Assembly (NCBI RefSeq): GCF_036785885.1
Contig: NC_092317.1
Span: forward strand, 2,978,501 to 3,042,500
Source: Coffea arabica
Lineage: Eukaryota > Streptophyta > Magnoliopsida > Gentianales > Rubiaceae
Length of the DNA: 64,000 nt
Direction of reading: 5' to 3'
In this document: positions 38,814 to 49,395 of the stretch, piece after piece
Layout of the letters: the number at the start of each line of letters is the position of its first letter
How positions within the stretch are numbered: position 1 is the first letter of the stretch
Position numbers and translations under genes: made by a program
The notes under the pieces: model-generated
What the model was told of the DNA's origin: nothing
Databases searched by the model: none
The model's input: the letters and a program-made list of their open reading frames with translations, nothing else

Positions 38814-39150
38814 CAATGTTTTTAAACCCGGACCGGAGAGTAAACCGAAAAACCTTTCGGTTCACGGTTCGACCGATTCAACTCCGGTTCAAAGGTTTAA
38901 TAATTTTTTATTCATTTTAGTATTAAAAATTTTGAATAAAACTAAAATATTTATTTTAGAAAATAAATACTTAATAAAAACCGATTGAACCTCCGACTTT
39001 TATTGATTTTTACGGGTTCAACCTGTTCTTGACCGAATTTGACCGATTCAATTAATTCTTTGGCTTTGTAATTGAACCGAACCGGAGACATGATCGGTTC
39101 GCGATTCAACTGGTCGAACCGACAGGTCCGATCCAATTTTCAAAACATTG
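38814..39150. mobile_element. MULE-type MITE, 337 bp
   Basis: The ends CAATGTTTTTAAA and the reverse of the right end (CAATGTTTTGAAA) are inverted. The subterminal regions are rich in CCGGTTC, GGTTCGACC and GAACCG words in both orientations. Flanks GTTTTTGG (38806-38813) and GTTTTTTGG (39151-39159) form an imperfect 8-9-bp duplication that differs by one T. No coding capacity. Confidence 0.65.
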
Positions 39151-42100
39151 GTTTTTTGGTGCCAAATCCTCGTCTCAAGCAGATGTGAACATAATGACAT
39201 CAAAGAATGTCGAAAGAGGAAAGCAAAGAAGAAAAAGGAAATCAATCATAAAAATGGCAACATGTGTTTGGAGAGAGTACTTCACACATTCATGTCATCT
39301 CAATGTATAATGCAAACGAACATGCATGATACACTAACTTGCATTCTTTTAGAGAAAACATGAAGGCAAGAAATATCTGCTTCATTGACAAACAAAGACA
39401 GTACTTGGCACCGGTTCTTCCCTCCACACAGAAGAAATCAAACAAAATGATGATTGAAAGCAAAGCGTGATCCCGTCATTTCTAATCGAATTGTCTTTGC
39501 TGAAAATAGGTATGCCAGGGATGTGGGGCACTGATTTTTTGAGGACGGACTGATCCATAAGTCCAAAAGCAAGAGTAGATGTCAACTGTAGGATACATGA
39601 TGGATACAGCGAGTTCGTATAATTTGTAGGGAGATATAATTAATAGGTCCACTTCGATTAAAAAAAAATTTCTTTTTGTTGTATGTTTCTAATCTTTTTC
39701 TAGTTCATTCAAGGATATCCTCTTGAAGCCATTTTAGACACATTTATCAGAACAACTACCACGGAGATGCACATGATTATTGGCTGTGGGGAAACGTCTA
39801 ATTTGTCTTGGCGTTGGAATATGGACAAGGCATCCCAGAATTACTCCCACTAATTGAAATAGGGTAATATAATGTGGTAACACATAATTTCGATAAAATA
39901 CTTTTCTTCTCGTGCCATAGATTCTAAAGTTGGAGCAATTTTATCATTGTCATCTTATCGTCTTCGGGAGTCCAAAAGAAACAAAGACCGGTGCACTAAC
40001 ATCTGTACTTTAATTATACAATAACTGATTAAATTAGAATTAATCTTGTATACACTGATTACGTATATATTAATGGATATAGATGTACGATACATGTGTA
40101 AAAATTAGAATTCAAATTTAAATCAAAATTAAGCGGCATGTATTCGTGCCTCTATTAGTGTACACATGTATGTAAAATTAGATCCGGAAAAGGTCTCCTC
40201 GTTTACACCATGTATAGTGTGGCTCACACGTAACAGTAGTATTCATTCTAGAAAAAAGAAAAAGACGTGGGTCACATTGAAGAATAGCAATTAGCAAATT
40301 AATTACACGAACTAATTAAGTAAGATGAAGGTCATCATGGAATCACGCTTTGGTAGGGGTAGGGCGCCGCATTAATCAGAACCTTTCGACAAATTTGTAG
40401 GAATCGCAGGTAATTAAAACAATTAGGGATTATTATTATGGTCATGGAATCACTAGTCTACTTTTCTGACATTGGATTATCCCACTTTCAGGTGCAACTT
40501 GTACGTTTTATGTCACATTAAATTGGCTTTTTTTTTTTTTTTTTTTTGTGATTTGGCGACTATTCTTTTACACGTGTCTTGTAATATCACAAGCAGGTGT
40601 TGGGCTGATAAATACTCCTAAATTATTTTTTTTTTTTTTACAATATATTGTGGGATGGGCAATTACTGAAGAAGAAAGTGTTACTAGATAAAAAAAGGTG
40701 GAAGAAGTGGAACCTTTAGGAGTAAACGACACAGTTTTTGCGGTTGACTGCGTCCTCCCACCGCGCAGCCTGAGGTGAGAAAATTTGGTGGGCGTGACAC
40801 GCTGTTGTCATCTTGTTTTCCATCGCCACCAAACCACAAACCCCAAAAAGCCGAAAATTAAACCGACCTAATTAAAAAGAAAAGAGCTGTTCAATCCCAA
40901 GACAAGAAAAGAAATGTATTATAAATTAAAGGATTTGTTTCTTGAATTCTTTGAAGTGCTATATATATATATATAGACAACATGTAACAAGAAAAAAAGA
41001 AAACAACTCTTTTAGCAGCTTTTCTTTGATCCGTTATTTGGGATCAAAAGTGTTTGATGTTGTCCAGCATGCATCATTCGGTAACAATAATAATAATAAT
41101 GATAGGAGTATTAAGTTTCTGGGGTGTCAACTACAAAACTACCATATGACTTTTATGATCCAGCTGGGAACTATTCGAAGATGAGAGACAGAAAACCAAT
41201 TCATAAGTTGAAAATGTCAAACATTTGAGAAACACGTTAAACAATCAAAATCTTGGGTGGGATTTCCTCGAGGGCATCGAGAAATTTCCTTGATCTCCTG
41301 TAGCGCATCTGAAGCAGCCTTTTACTATATATCAGTTTTCAACATGTTTATGATGGTGGCTTCGGGTTCTTGATCTCAATCGGCTTTGAATTCTTTCCGC
41401 TTATATATCCCTTGGCTAGCATTCGTACATTTTTGTGTTTTGTCGCCCCTCATTCTACGTTAAAAATATGTCAACTTCATTCCAACTCATGCCAAAAATG
41501 TTATTGTTCGTTTGTTTGGTAAAATCTTAGCAAATCCCCCAAGCCGGGATTCCTGATGACCGAATATTCAATATTACGTTGTTTCCTTTGTGACTCTGGC
41601 GTCTAAGATAATTGGTGTTGCCATTTGTATTATATACGTTCGTGCATACTACATATTAGTATGGTCCTCTTTGAGTGAATTTTTCTTACTTTCTTGATTG
41701 AGCACACATCTTAATTACACATAACTTAATTACTATATAAACAAAAAGCATACATCTTAATTACACGTTTATGTTTATTGCACACCTCACATTTACATTT
41801 TTCTATGATACCTACCTTTATTTTTATACAAAAAAAAAGAGAAAAAAAAATTAATGCTTGAGACCCTCCTAAACCAAATCCGTAATCAATTAGTTGATTG
41901 TTGAACGCTTAGTCTTTACAACCATAAACTTGCTAAAACTGCAATAAATCATGCCACCCCAGCTCCAGCTGCCAAGTGGAATACATATGCAAGCAATATC
42001 CATCATGCTTTCAAAGCTCCTAATTCCAAAGCACATGCAAACAGACAATCACTTGTGAAGCGTCCCTTTGGTGGACAGTTAAGACGGATGTGGTTGATTA

Positions 42101-44310
42101 CATGCCAATCTTTCGGAATAATAAACAAAAACATGATTGGTTTTCCTGATTATGGAATGTGCAGAGTCGAACATCTGGCTTCTGATTAATGGATCACCTG
42201 ACAAGGTCAGCTGAACTTAGCACAGGGGTCTCTTTGTTAGGCCCTGATGTTTTTAGGCCGATCAATTAGAATTATGACCAGCTCTGTGGTACATTTTGCT
42301 CTTGTAGTTGTTGGACGGTGAAGTTGTGGAGATCAACAAAAGCTCAAACATATAAACGTGGCTGAACTTTTCATGCTTTCTTTATTTCATGTATCTTTTA
42401 ATTACTTGGTGGGAATTTATATATAACGCACCAATGACTAAGAGGGCATCCATTCCTCACTGGCTCGTAGCCAATACAAAATTGAAGCTGATCTTTCGAT
42501 GGAATTAGAGAGGACCATCGAGGAGCATAAGGGCCCCATCATGCCTTGGTTGTATTGGGACAGGATTAAGGGAAGAGTCCTAGGGTGGGTCACCTATGCT
42601 TTGGGACAACCAAGGCATATGCCCCGGCTAAGAGTGCAGGAAGAAAGTAATAGAATAGACAGCCCTGTTCCCATGTGCCCTCTTCTACACAAATTCAATA
42701 GCAACCTTCCAAAACCCCTGCAGACTGCCCTCTCCTACACAACAGAAAACCAATACCGTATCTTCTGAATCAAGGGAAGAAGCTGGTACTGGGAACCACT
42801 ATCGTATGTCATCCCGACCGTGACGTATCTATCTATTTATCTATGGAGCATAATTGTGAATTTCTAAATTAAGTTCCCACCCGGCCGGATTTAGATGATC
42901 ATGTAATTGTTTGAGATGGTCTATCCATAAAGTGTGAATTGAAGTTGGTGATAGAGTGCAAAATATAGGTGCTGATCGATTTACCAAATCTCAATAACAA
43001 GTGATCGATTTTGCTAATTCAGGAGCTTTGACAATTTGCATCTTCTTTCTACTCAAATTTTTTGGGTAGGGGCCTTCACCAAAATTGCATGTGTACCATT
43101 TTCTCTCGTCTCCACAGGGGGGCCTCCCTTCTTTTGAAGGGCACCCTTTTTCAGTGCCTTCACATCCGTTAATCCTACCTAAGCAGGTTCCTCTTAGTAA
43201 GGAAGTGCATATGACTCCTGCTTTTCTTCCTGCAAATGAAATATGGTCCTGCATCTTCATCAACGTGATATCAGACTGCTGGAAATTTTTGGAAATCTAG
43301 ATGGCGCAGTTCAATGTATTTGTATCATACAAATAAATTATCATCTGAATTGGTGGGGGCTAGTTAGGTTTCAAGTCATTATTCATCTTTGACACTCAAC
43401 GAAAGTGATTGAAAGCAAGCACTTAGGTGGGTATAATGAGCTGGATCGATACGCCATAGTAACTTCCATTTTCTCAGTCAAGACAAACTTTCCAGTGCAC
43501 CAATCGACTACATGTTACCAAGGCTATACATGCTTCTCATACATTGTTTTACTTCGGCATATATAGCAAATAAGCAAAAGCCCCACAAGAAATTGCATGG
43601 CATGGCATGCGCGGTTGATCACTGTACATCAGAACCTACTGCTGGTTGTTAATTAATTACCTGTCGTTGATGGAGATCTTATCAGCATCCAAGCTAGTCG
43701 GTGCACAAAATTTTCCTGTGCTTATGACATAGTAGGACATTGACCGCTTACCATCCTTCAACAGGTGCACAGGAAATAAATTTTGGAGTCAACTTTTGAC
43801 TTTTGAGACCTAAATTCTTTCTGCCTCTTTGAATTCAAAGGACGTGTTCATACATCATGTATACATGAACTTGAAATTAGAATTCAAAATCAAAGAAAAC
43901 ACACTAGAAACTAATAAGTTCGTTGAAAATAGAATTCTATTATGAGATTTGGACCTATAATCTAAAATTTTAGGAAATTCTTTTTTTTTTTGTCTGTGTG
44001 TGTGTTGGGGGGGGGGGAGTATGAAGACAAATTTAGCAATAAATAAATCATAAACTGCTATATATGCCTTGTTTCTTTTATCTTTTTACCCCCCTACTTC
44101 AAAAGGTGCTCATTTTTCTTTAATTGTATGTATTTGAGATGTTTGTACAAGGTCCAGACCCCAGGGGCTAGGATTGTCCCAGTCTTGACACCTCCATTAG
44201 TTGACTATAGAGCTATGACTCATATATAGCGGCTTTTCCGCATTCCCTGGCTTGCCTCGCTTAGTTAAGCAAACTTTCCGGCAATTAATCCCTCCTCCAT
44301 AACTTATTAC
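39151..44310. other. 5.2-kb gene-poor spacer upstream of CYP734A
   Basis: Mostly unique-looking AT-rich DNA with T-runs (40529-40547, 40626-40639) and a G-run (44007-44018). Near 40040-40170 a stretch loosely resembles the 141-bp Tourist-like MITE, but the ends are not readable. Frames at 42499-42768 and 42991-43300 show no known domain, and the second region is open on both strands. The right end should contain the CYP734A promoter. Confidence 0.5.
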
Positions 44311-44317
44311 TATATAA
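44311..44317 (+). promoter_or_regulatory. Candidate TATA box of CYP734A
   Basis: TATATAA lies 148 bp before the chosen ATG and is followed by a CT-rich leader (44341-44364). It argues against use of the in-frame ATG at 44333, which would lie at or ahead of the transcription start. Confidence 0.55.
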
Positions 44318-44458
44318 TACACAGGCCTCCCTTTGATCTCTTTCTCTCTCTGTCTCTCTCTTTTGGTTTCGAACTCTCAAATATTTGCAGAGAGTAGAAT
44401 TCAGGAAACCAACTACGTACTACTACTTAATCTGCAAAAGGAAATTCTCGTTATAACC

Positions 44459-47400
44459 ATGGCAGAAACCTTCCACTGGTTTTGGCTTCTGCTTATCTCA
44501 TATTTTCTAGCAGTATGTGTTTGCAAGGTTTTGGTTCACTACTGGTGGCTGCCAAGAAGAGTTGAGTATCAGTTTTTACAGCAAGGAATTAAAGGCCCAA
44601 AGTATCATTTCTTTCTTGGAAACCTCCAGGAGCTTGCAAGTTTGATGTCCAGGGCTTCCTCCCAAGAAATGCCTCTTTCTCACAACATACTCCCCAGGGT
44701 TCTGTCTTTCTATCATCATTGGAAGAAAATCTATGGTACTCGAGACTCGTTTCCCGTCATATTTTTCTTTCCATTTGAGGTTACTGCGGATGAGTCAAGC
44801 CATGATTTTCAGACTCTCTTCGTTTAATTCTATCCATCTTTGGTTTTCAACTAATAGAATATTGGTTTGGCTTCTGAACGTACAAGTACTAATGATTTTG
44901 TCTTCTTGAGACAAATGGTTTTCCTAAAAGTTTTTGACATCTTGTCTACGGGAGTATGATTCAAGGCCATCATTTTCCTAGTGTTTTCTCAGGGCCACAT
45001 CTTTTTGTACTCGTCCAAGAGGTGGTGTCTACTTGACATGAAATCATAACGCGCGCTTCATTCATTTTTTCCTTTGTAGATGCAAAGTTAGAAACAAGCA
45101 TCTAAAAGTTTCAAACTGTTGTTTTTCTTTTGGCTTCTTCTTGTTCTTCGTTTGGTTTCAGTTGAATTCTCAAACTGTTCATCTAGTAATTTTAGCAGTT
45201 ACAAGAAATTTAACCCTTGAAGTGCTGTCTTCGAAAGTACATGCGTCTTCTAAACTACGGAAGGCAGAATATGTTTTATTAAGTGCCAGAATATATTTCA
45301 TCAAGGCGTTTAAATTCCAGAAAACGTTCCACTAATGTGCCTAATTTCCCTTGTCCATAAAATGCCCGTTACACCAGTTCCACAGCTAGCAGAATTTGTC
45401 CGTTTCTTTTCTTTTCTCCTTCCCTTTTTCTATCAAAACTTTGAAGGGTTTAAAATAAGCTGGCTCTCTCAATATTGCAGGCGCAAGCTTTCTTGTATGG
45501 TTCGGACATACACCTCGTCTCACCATAGCTGACCCTGTCCTTATTAGAGACATTTTTGTTACAAAGTCAGAATACTTTGAGAAAAATGAACCACCTCCCC
45601 TTGTTAAGAAGCTTGAAGGTGATGGTCTATTAAGTCTCAAAGGAGAAAAATGGGCTCATCATAGAAAGATCATTACACCAGCCTTCCACATAAAAAATCT
45701 CAAGGTATATAAAATTTTTTTTTTTACGAATTTTTAACAGTTTTAATTAGTTAAAGTTGTAAGCTGCCTTTTGGTTAAGATGCATTGATCAACATCCCAT
45801 TGAATGTGTCCATTTTCTCTTGCTTTGGTATGTGTAGCTGATGATGCCCATGATGGCGAATAGCATGGGGAAGATGCTGAAACAATGGTCCAAAATGTCG
45901 TCAAATGACGGCAAGGTGGAAATTGAAGTCTCAGAATGGTTCCAAAACTTGGCAGAAGATGTCATCACTCGCACAGCATTTGGAAGTAGCTATGAAGATG
46001 GAAGGGCCATTTACCAACTTCAAGCTCAGCAAATGGTTTATGCCACTGAAGCATATCAAAAAGTGTTCATTCCAGGTTATAGGTAATTTGATTAATTAAA
46101 CATTTTGCTGCATATATATATATATAGCTAGTAATATGATATACAGTACTATATATATAGGTCATGCAGTTGTCGCCCTTGTCCAAACACGGTTTAACTT
46201 CAGAATCTTGCGAATTTGAACTGATTTGTTTATGATTGCTGCCACAGGTTTTTGCCCACCAAAAAGAACAGAATTTCTTGGAGACTGGACAAAGAAATTA
46301 GAAAATCCTTGATGAAACTCATCGACAAGAGGAGAAAAAATGCGATTGCCAAGGGGTTGTCAGAGGAATGTCCAAATGATTTGCTGGAACTCATGATCAA
46401 GGCCAGTTTGAAGGAAACAACAAAAAAAGTCCCAAATAATTCAACTTCGAATTCAAATACACCGTCATTAATGTCCTCGTCGTCCATCACAGTTCATGAC
46501 ATTGTTGAGGAATGCAAGACAGTTTTCTTCGCCGGAAAGCACACCACATCAAACTTGCTGACGTGGACGACCATTTTATTAGCTATGCATCCTAAGTGGC
46601 AGGAACTGGCACGTGAGGAGGTCTTGAGGGTGTGCGGAGCACGTGATACACATACTGAAGACGATGTTGCTACGCTTAGGACGGTAAGCTAAACCCTAAA
46701 TTTTATACTATATATCTTTCCCAATGATTTTTTTGCTGAATGGACACTGGCTGGGAGAAGTCTCAGTCAGTTAGTGTTAGTTTTTCCCAAAAAAAAAAAA
46801 AAAGTGATATTTTTTCATGCAAAGAGATATTACGATAATAATAGAATCGTAAATGTAAAGAAGAATTTGTTCGGGAGTCGAATCGGTGATCTCATATTTA
46901 ACTAGCTAATCATATCCTATTAGTTAAGTCAAGTCTTAAAGACGGTCCTGGTATAGTTTGATCGGTAAACTAATCAATTCATATTGAAGCATTAAATAAA
47001 CATAAAAAAACAGGTGTACCTTTTCTCTTTCTCTTTGGGTAGAACATAATATTCATCCGGTAGTTAACTTCCTTGTGTGCGTCTTATGAAGGAGGAAGCC
47101 AGGCGGCAGATTTGTCCTCAAGCCAAAAAGGCCTCGGCTTGGATGAGGTGTTGGGATGTTTTTTTGGTGCCTGATGACTAGATTTATATTACTACTAGTT
47201 TGTCCTTGAACTAAAATTAGAGTGTCCAACTTTTGGGGCTTTAGAAGAGAATCGAAAAACTTTGGGTGTTTTCAGCAACTTTCCGGGCATTATTAGCTGC
47301 TTTCCGTCTTCTTCTCCGGAAAACAGAAATGCAACCCGACACTGTACTTCCCAAGGGGAGCCCAAAATCTTGCCTCTTTAATTTGGAGGTTATACTGATC

Positions 47401-48188
47401 CACAACCTAACGTTAACAAAATATCTTCCATCCCTTAATGTTAGTTTTCCTTCATCCTGTCACGCTTTTTAACCATTGAAACACAAGTTTTAGAGAATGA
47501 GATCAGTGAAAATCTAGATTGTCCAAGTTTTGGTTCATCGTTCATAAGAACTTGGCTATGCACGACTCTTCAGTTAGTTTTGGTTAAATTAAACAAACTC
47601 CAGTAAAACTAATCTTAACATAACATTATGGTACTTTGCAGTCAATTTGACCCTATCTCTCAAGTCTCAAGGATATGTTTATGCAAGCGCATGTTCATTA
47701 TTTCTTCTTTAATTTCGTTGCTATTACAATTTTATTCACCTTAATTAATTAATTATCCGCAGCTGGGCATGATACTGAATGAATCTCTGAGATTATATCC
47801 ACCAGCAGTGGCAGCAATCAGGAGGGCCAAGGTGGATGTAGAATTGGGAGACCTAAGGATCCCACAGGGCACAGAGCTCCTCATACCAATCGTGGCCGTT
47901 CATCATGATCCAGAGTTGTGGGGCAACGATGCAAATGAGTTTAACCCCGCCAGATTTGCAGGAGGGGTAGGACATGCAGCCAGACATTCAATGGCTTTCT
48001 TGCCTTTCGGATTAGGCTCCCGTAGATGCATTGGCCAGAATCTAGCCATATTGCAAGCGAAATTAGCCATTGCTATGATTTTACAACGCTTCTCTTTTGA
48101 TCTATCGCCAACTTACCAGCATGCACCCACTGTTCAGATGCTTCTATATCCACAGTACGGTGCACCCATTATGTTCCAAAAATTGTAG
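44459..48188 (+). CDS. CYP734A: Cytochrome P450, CYP734A family (brassinosteroid C-26 hydroxylase type), 535 aa
   Basis: Five exons join in frame: 44459-44735, 45481-45704, 45838-46082, 46248-46683 and 47763-48188. The product starts [12 protein letters not shown] with a membrane anchor at about residues 5-27. It carries the CYP734A hallmarks [53 protein letters not shown] and [13 protein letters not shown]. The I-helix AGKHTT is near 344-349, ExxR (ESLR) at about 401-404, and the haem loop [10 protein letters not shown] has its Cys at about 483. The ending [12 protein letters not shown] matches BAS1-type enzymes. CYP734A enzymes inactivate brassinolide and castasterone by C-26 oxidation at the ER. 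A Ser/Thr/Asn-rich stretch of about 20 residues before TVHDIVEEC is longer than I recall in Arabidopsis BAS1. All catalytic motifs are intact. Confidence 0.95.
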
Positions 48189-49270
48189 CCGGTAGGATCT
48201 CAAAGACTTACTGTCATATAAGCCTAGATAGCTAGCCAGCTAGTTAGTATTCTCACTTGTAGTTACGACCATGAATGCGTAAATGTTATACAGGAATTAT
48301 ATGATCTTTTTTACAATTTTGGTTATGCCTCTAAACACTACATTCACCCTTGAACCCATTTTTTTTTTTTTTTTGGGAATTATGGGTGAACTTTTATTTG
48401 TTTGTGTAAATTATTCTAGGTACGTGTACGTGTACGTGTAGGGGTACAAGAAGATAACTTTGGAATCACTTGCATATTCTAGCTCATTGTGATCACCATT
48501 ACGCTTCATTGACTTCTAGAGAGCAAATTTTTTTTTTTCAAAAGAAGAAGTGCATGCTGAAATTTTTAGGTTTAAGGAGACTCTAATCTTTATAAATGAA
48601 TAAAAAAGTACTCCAAGTCATTGAAATCGAACCTAATACCTCACCATTCCAATTGTTAATATCCTTGTTTGGTCGTGCTAACACTAGATCCCTTATAAAA
48701 TATCTAGCCTCTATTTGACTAGAAGCAAATTAAGAAAGTGAAGTAAAAGAAAATGAAAATTGTTTTGTGGTTTATATTTGGTTAGCAAGAAAAATTTTGA
48801 GGGAAAATGGGAAGTTAGTGATAGTTAGTGGAAGTTGTTAAAATTTTGTGTCTAACTTAACCCATTTTCCTTTGAAATCCTGCAAATTTTATAGGATGCA
48901 AAATGTAAGAAAATGCTTCAACTATCCTCCTGCTTAGTGCTTACCAAATATACATGAAATAAAAAATAACTAACTTTCCTATATTTTTCCTTGGAAACAA
49001 ACGCATCCTAAATAAAATTTTAGTAAAGCTTTGGTTCTTTTGAACGAGTCAAAACAGTTTCAATGCCCGAATTAGCATTTCAAGCCCATATTGACGGAGC
49101 CATAAATTAATGAGGCCCAAATGTGTTGCTAGGCATGCGGCTTACCCAAGCATTGAACCCCCTCTAGCCCAGTAAGCTCATTGAGTTTTTGACGTGGCAC
49201 CTTGTCAACCAATCCTGCTGTTTTCGACAACGTACGCCAGCGGCGCACTGTACACGTAAACAACAATGGA
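48189..49270. other. Spacer between CYP734A and UVR3
   Basis: The CYP734A 3' flank is followed by AT-rich DNA. The stretch at about 48705-49010 begins CTCTATTTGACTAG and ends near AACAAACGCATCC, weakly inverted ends that may mark an old MITE. GACGTGGC at 49191-49198 is a G-box-like ACGT motif upstream of UVR3. Confidence 0.5.
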
Positions 49271-49343
49271 AGAGTAGGTGGGGCTAATGTGTGCCACAAG
49301 AACTAGCCACGTCATTGTGGCGCACATTAGCCACACCCACTCT
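49271..49343. promoter_or_regulatory. Imperfect palindrome with an ACGT core upstream of UVR3
   Basis: The 29-bp arms AGAGTAGGTGGGGCTAATGT... (49271-49299) and their near-reverse complement (49315-49343) differ at only a few bases. They flank a 15-base spacer containing part of CCACGTCA (49307-49314). It lies 53 bp before the first UVR3 ATG. It could be a bZIP (HY5-type) site set in a hairpin-forming repeat, or the relic of a small inverted-repeat element. Function is inferred. Confidence 0.6.
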
Positions 49344-49395
49344 CCCATTTTAGGCGGGAAACACGTAAGCCGTTTAAAACCACTCATAACTTCCG

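Noticed and set aside
40030-40170. Diverged relative of the 141-bp Tourist-like MITE
   Set aside because: Shares a few words (TATACACTGA, ACATGTGTAAAAATT) but lacks readable inverted ends and duplication.
42991-43300. Cys-rich small-peptide-like frame
   Set aside because: Both strands are open over the same bases, there is no signal peptide, and the Cys spacing matches no peptide family I know.
44333-44458. In-frame upstream ATG giving a 42-residue N-terminal extension of CYP734A
   Set aside because: A TATA-like TATATAA lies only about 20 bp before this ATG, so it would be at or ahead of the transcription start. The family pattern begins with the short MAE-type anchor at 44459.
46865-46990. 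Possible SINE relic in CYP734A intron 4 (reverse box B-like GATTCGACTCCCG)
   Set aside because: Only one pol III-like box, with no tail and no duplication readable.
48600-48690. Possible reverse-strand SINE (GGTTCGATTTC)
   Set aside because: Single box B-like match, no box A, and no borders.
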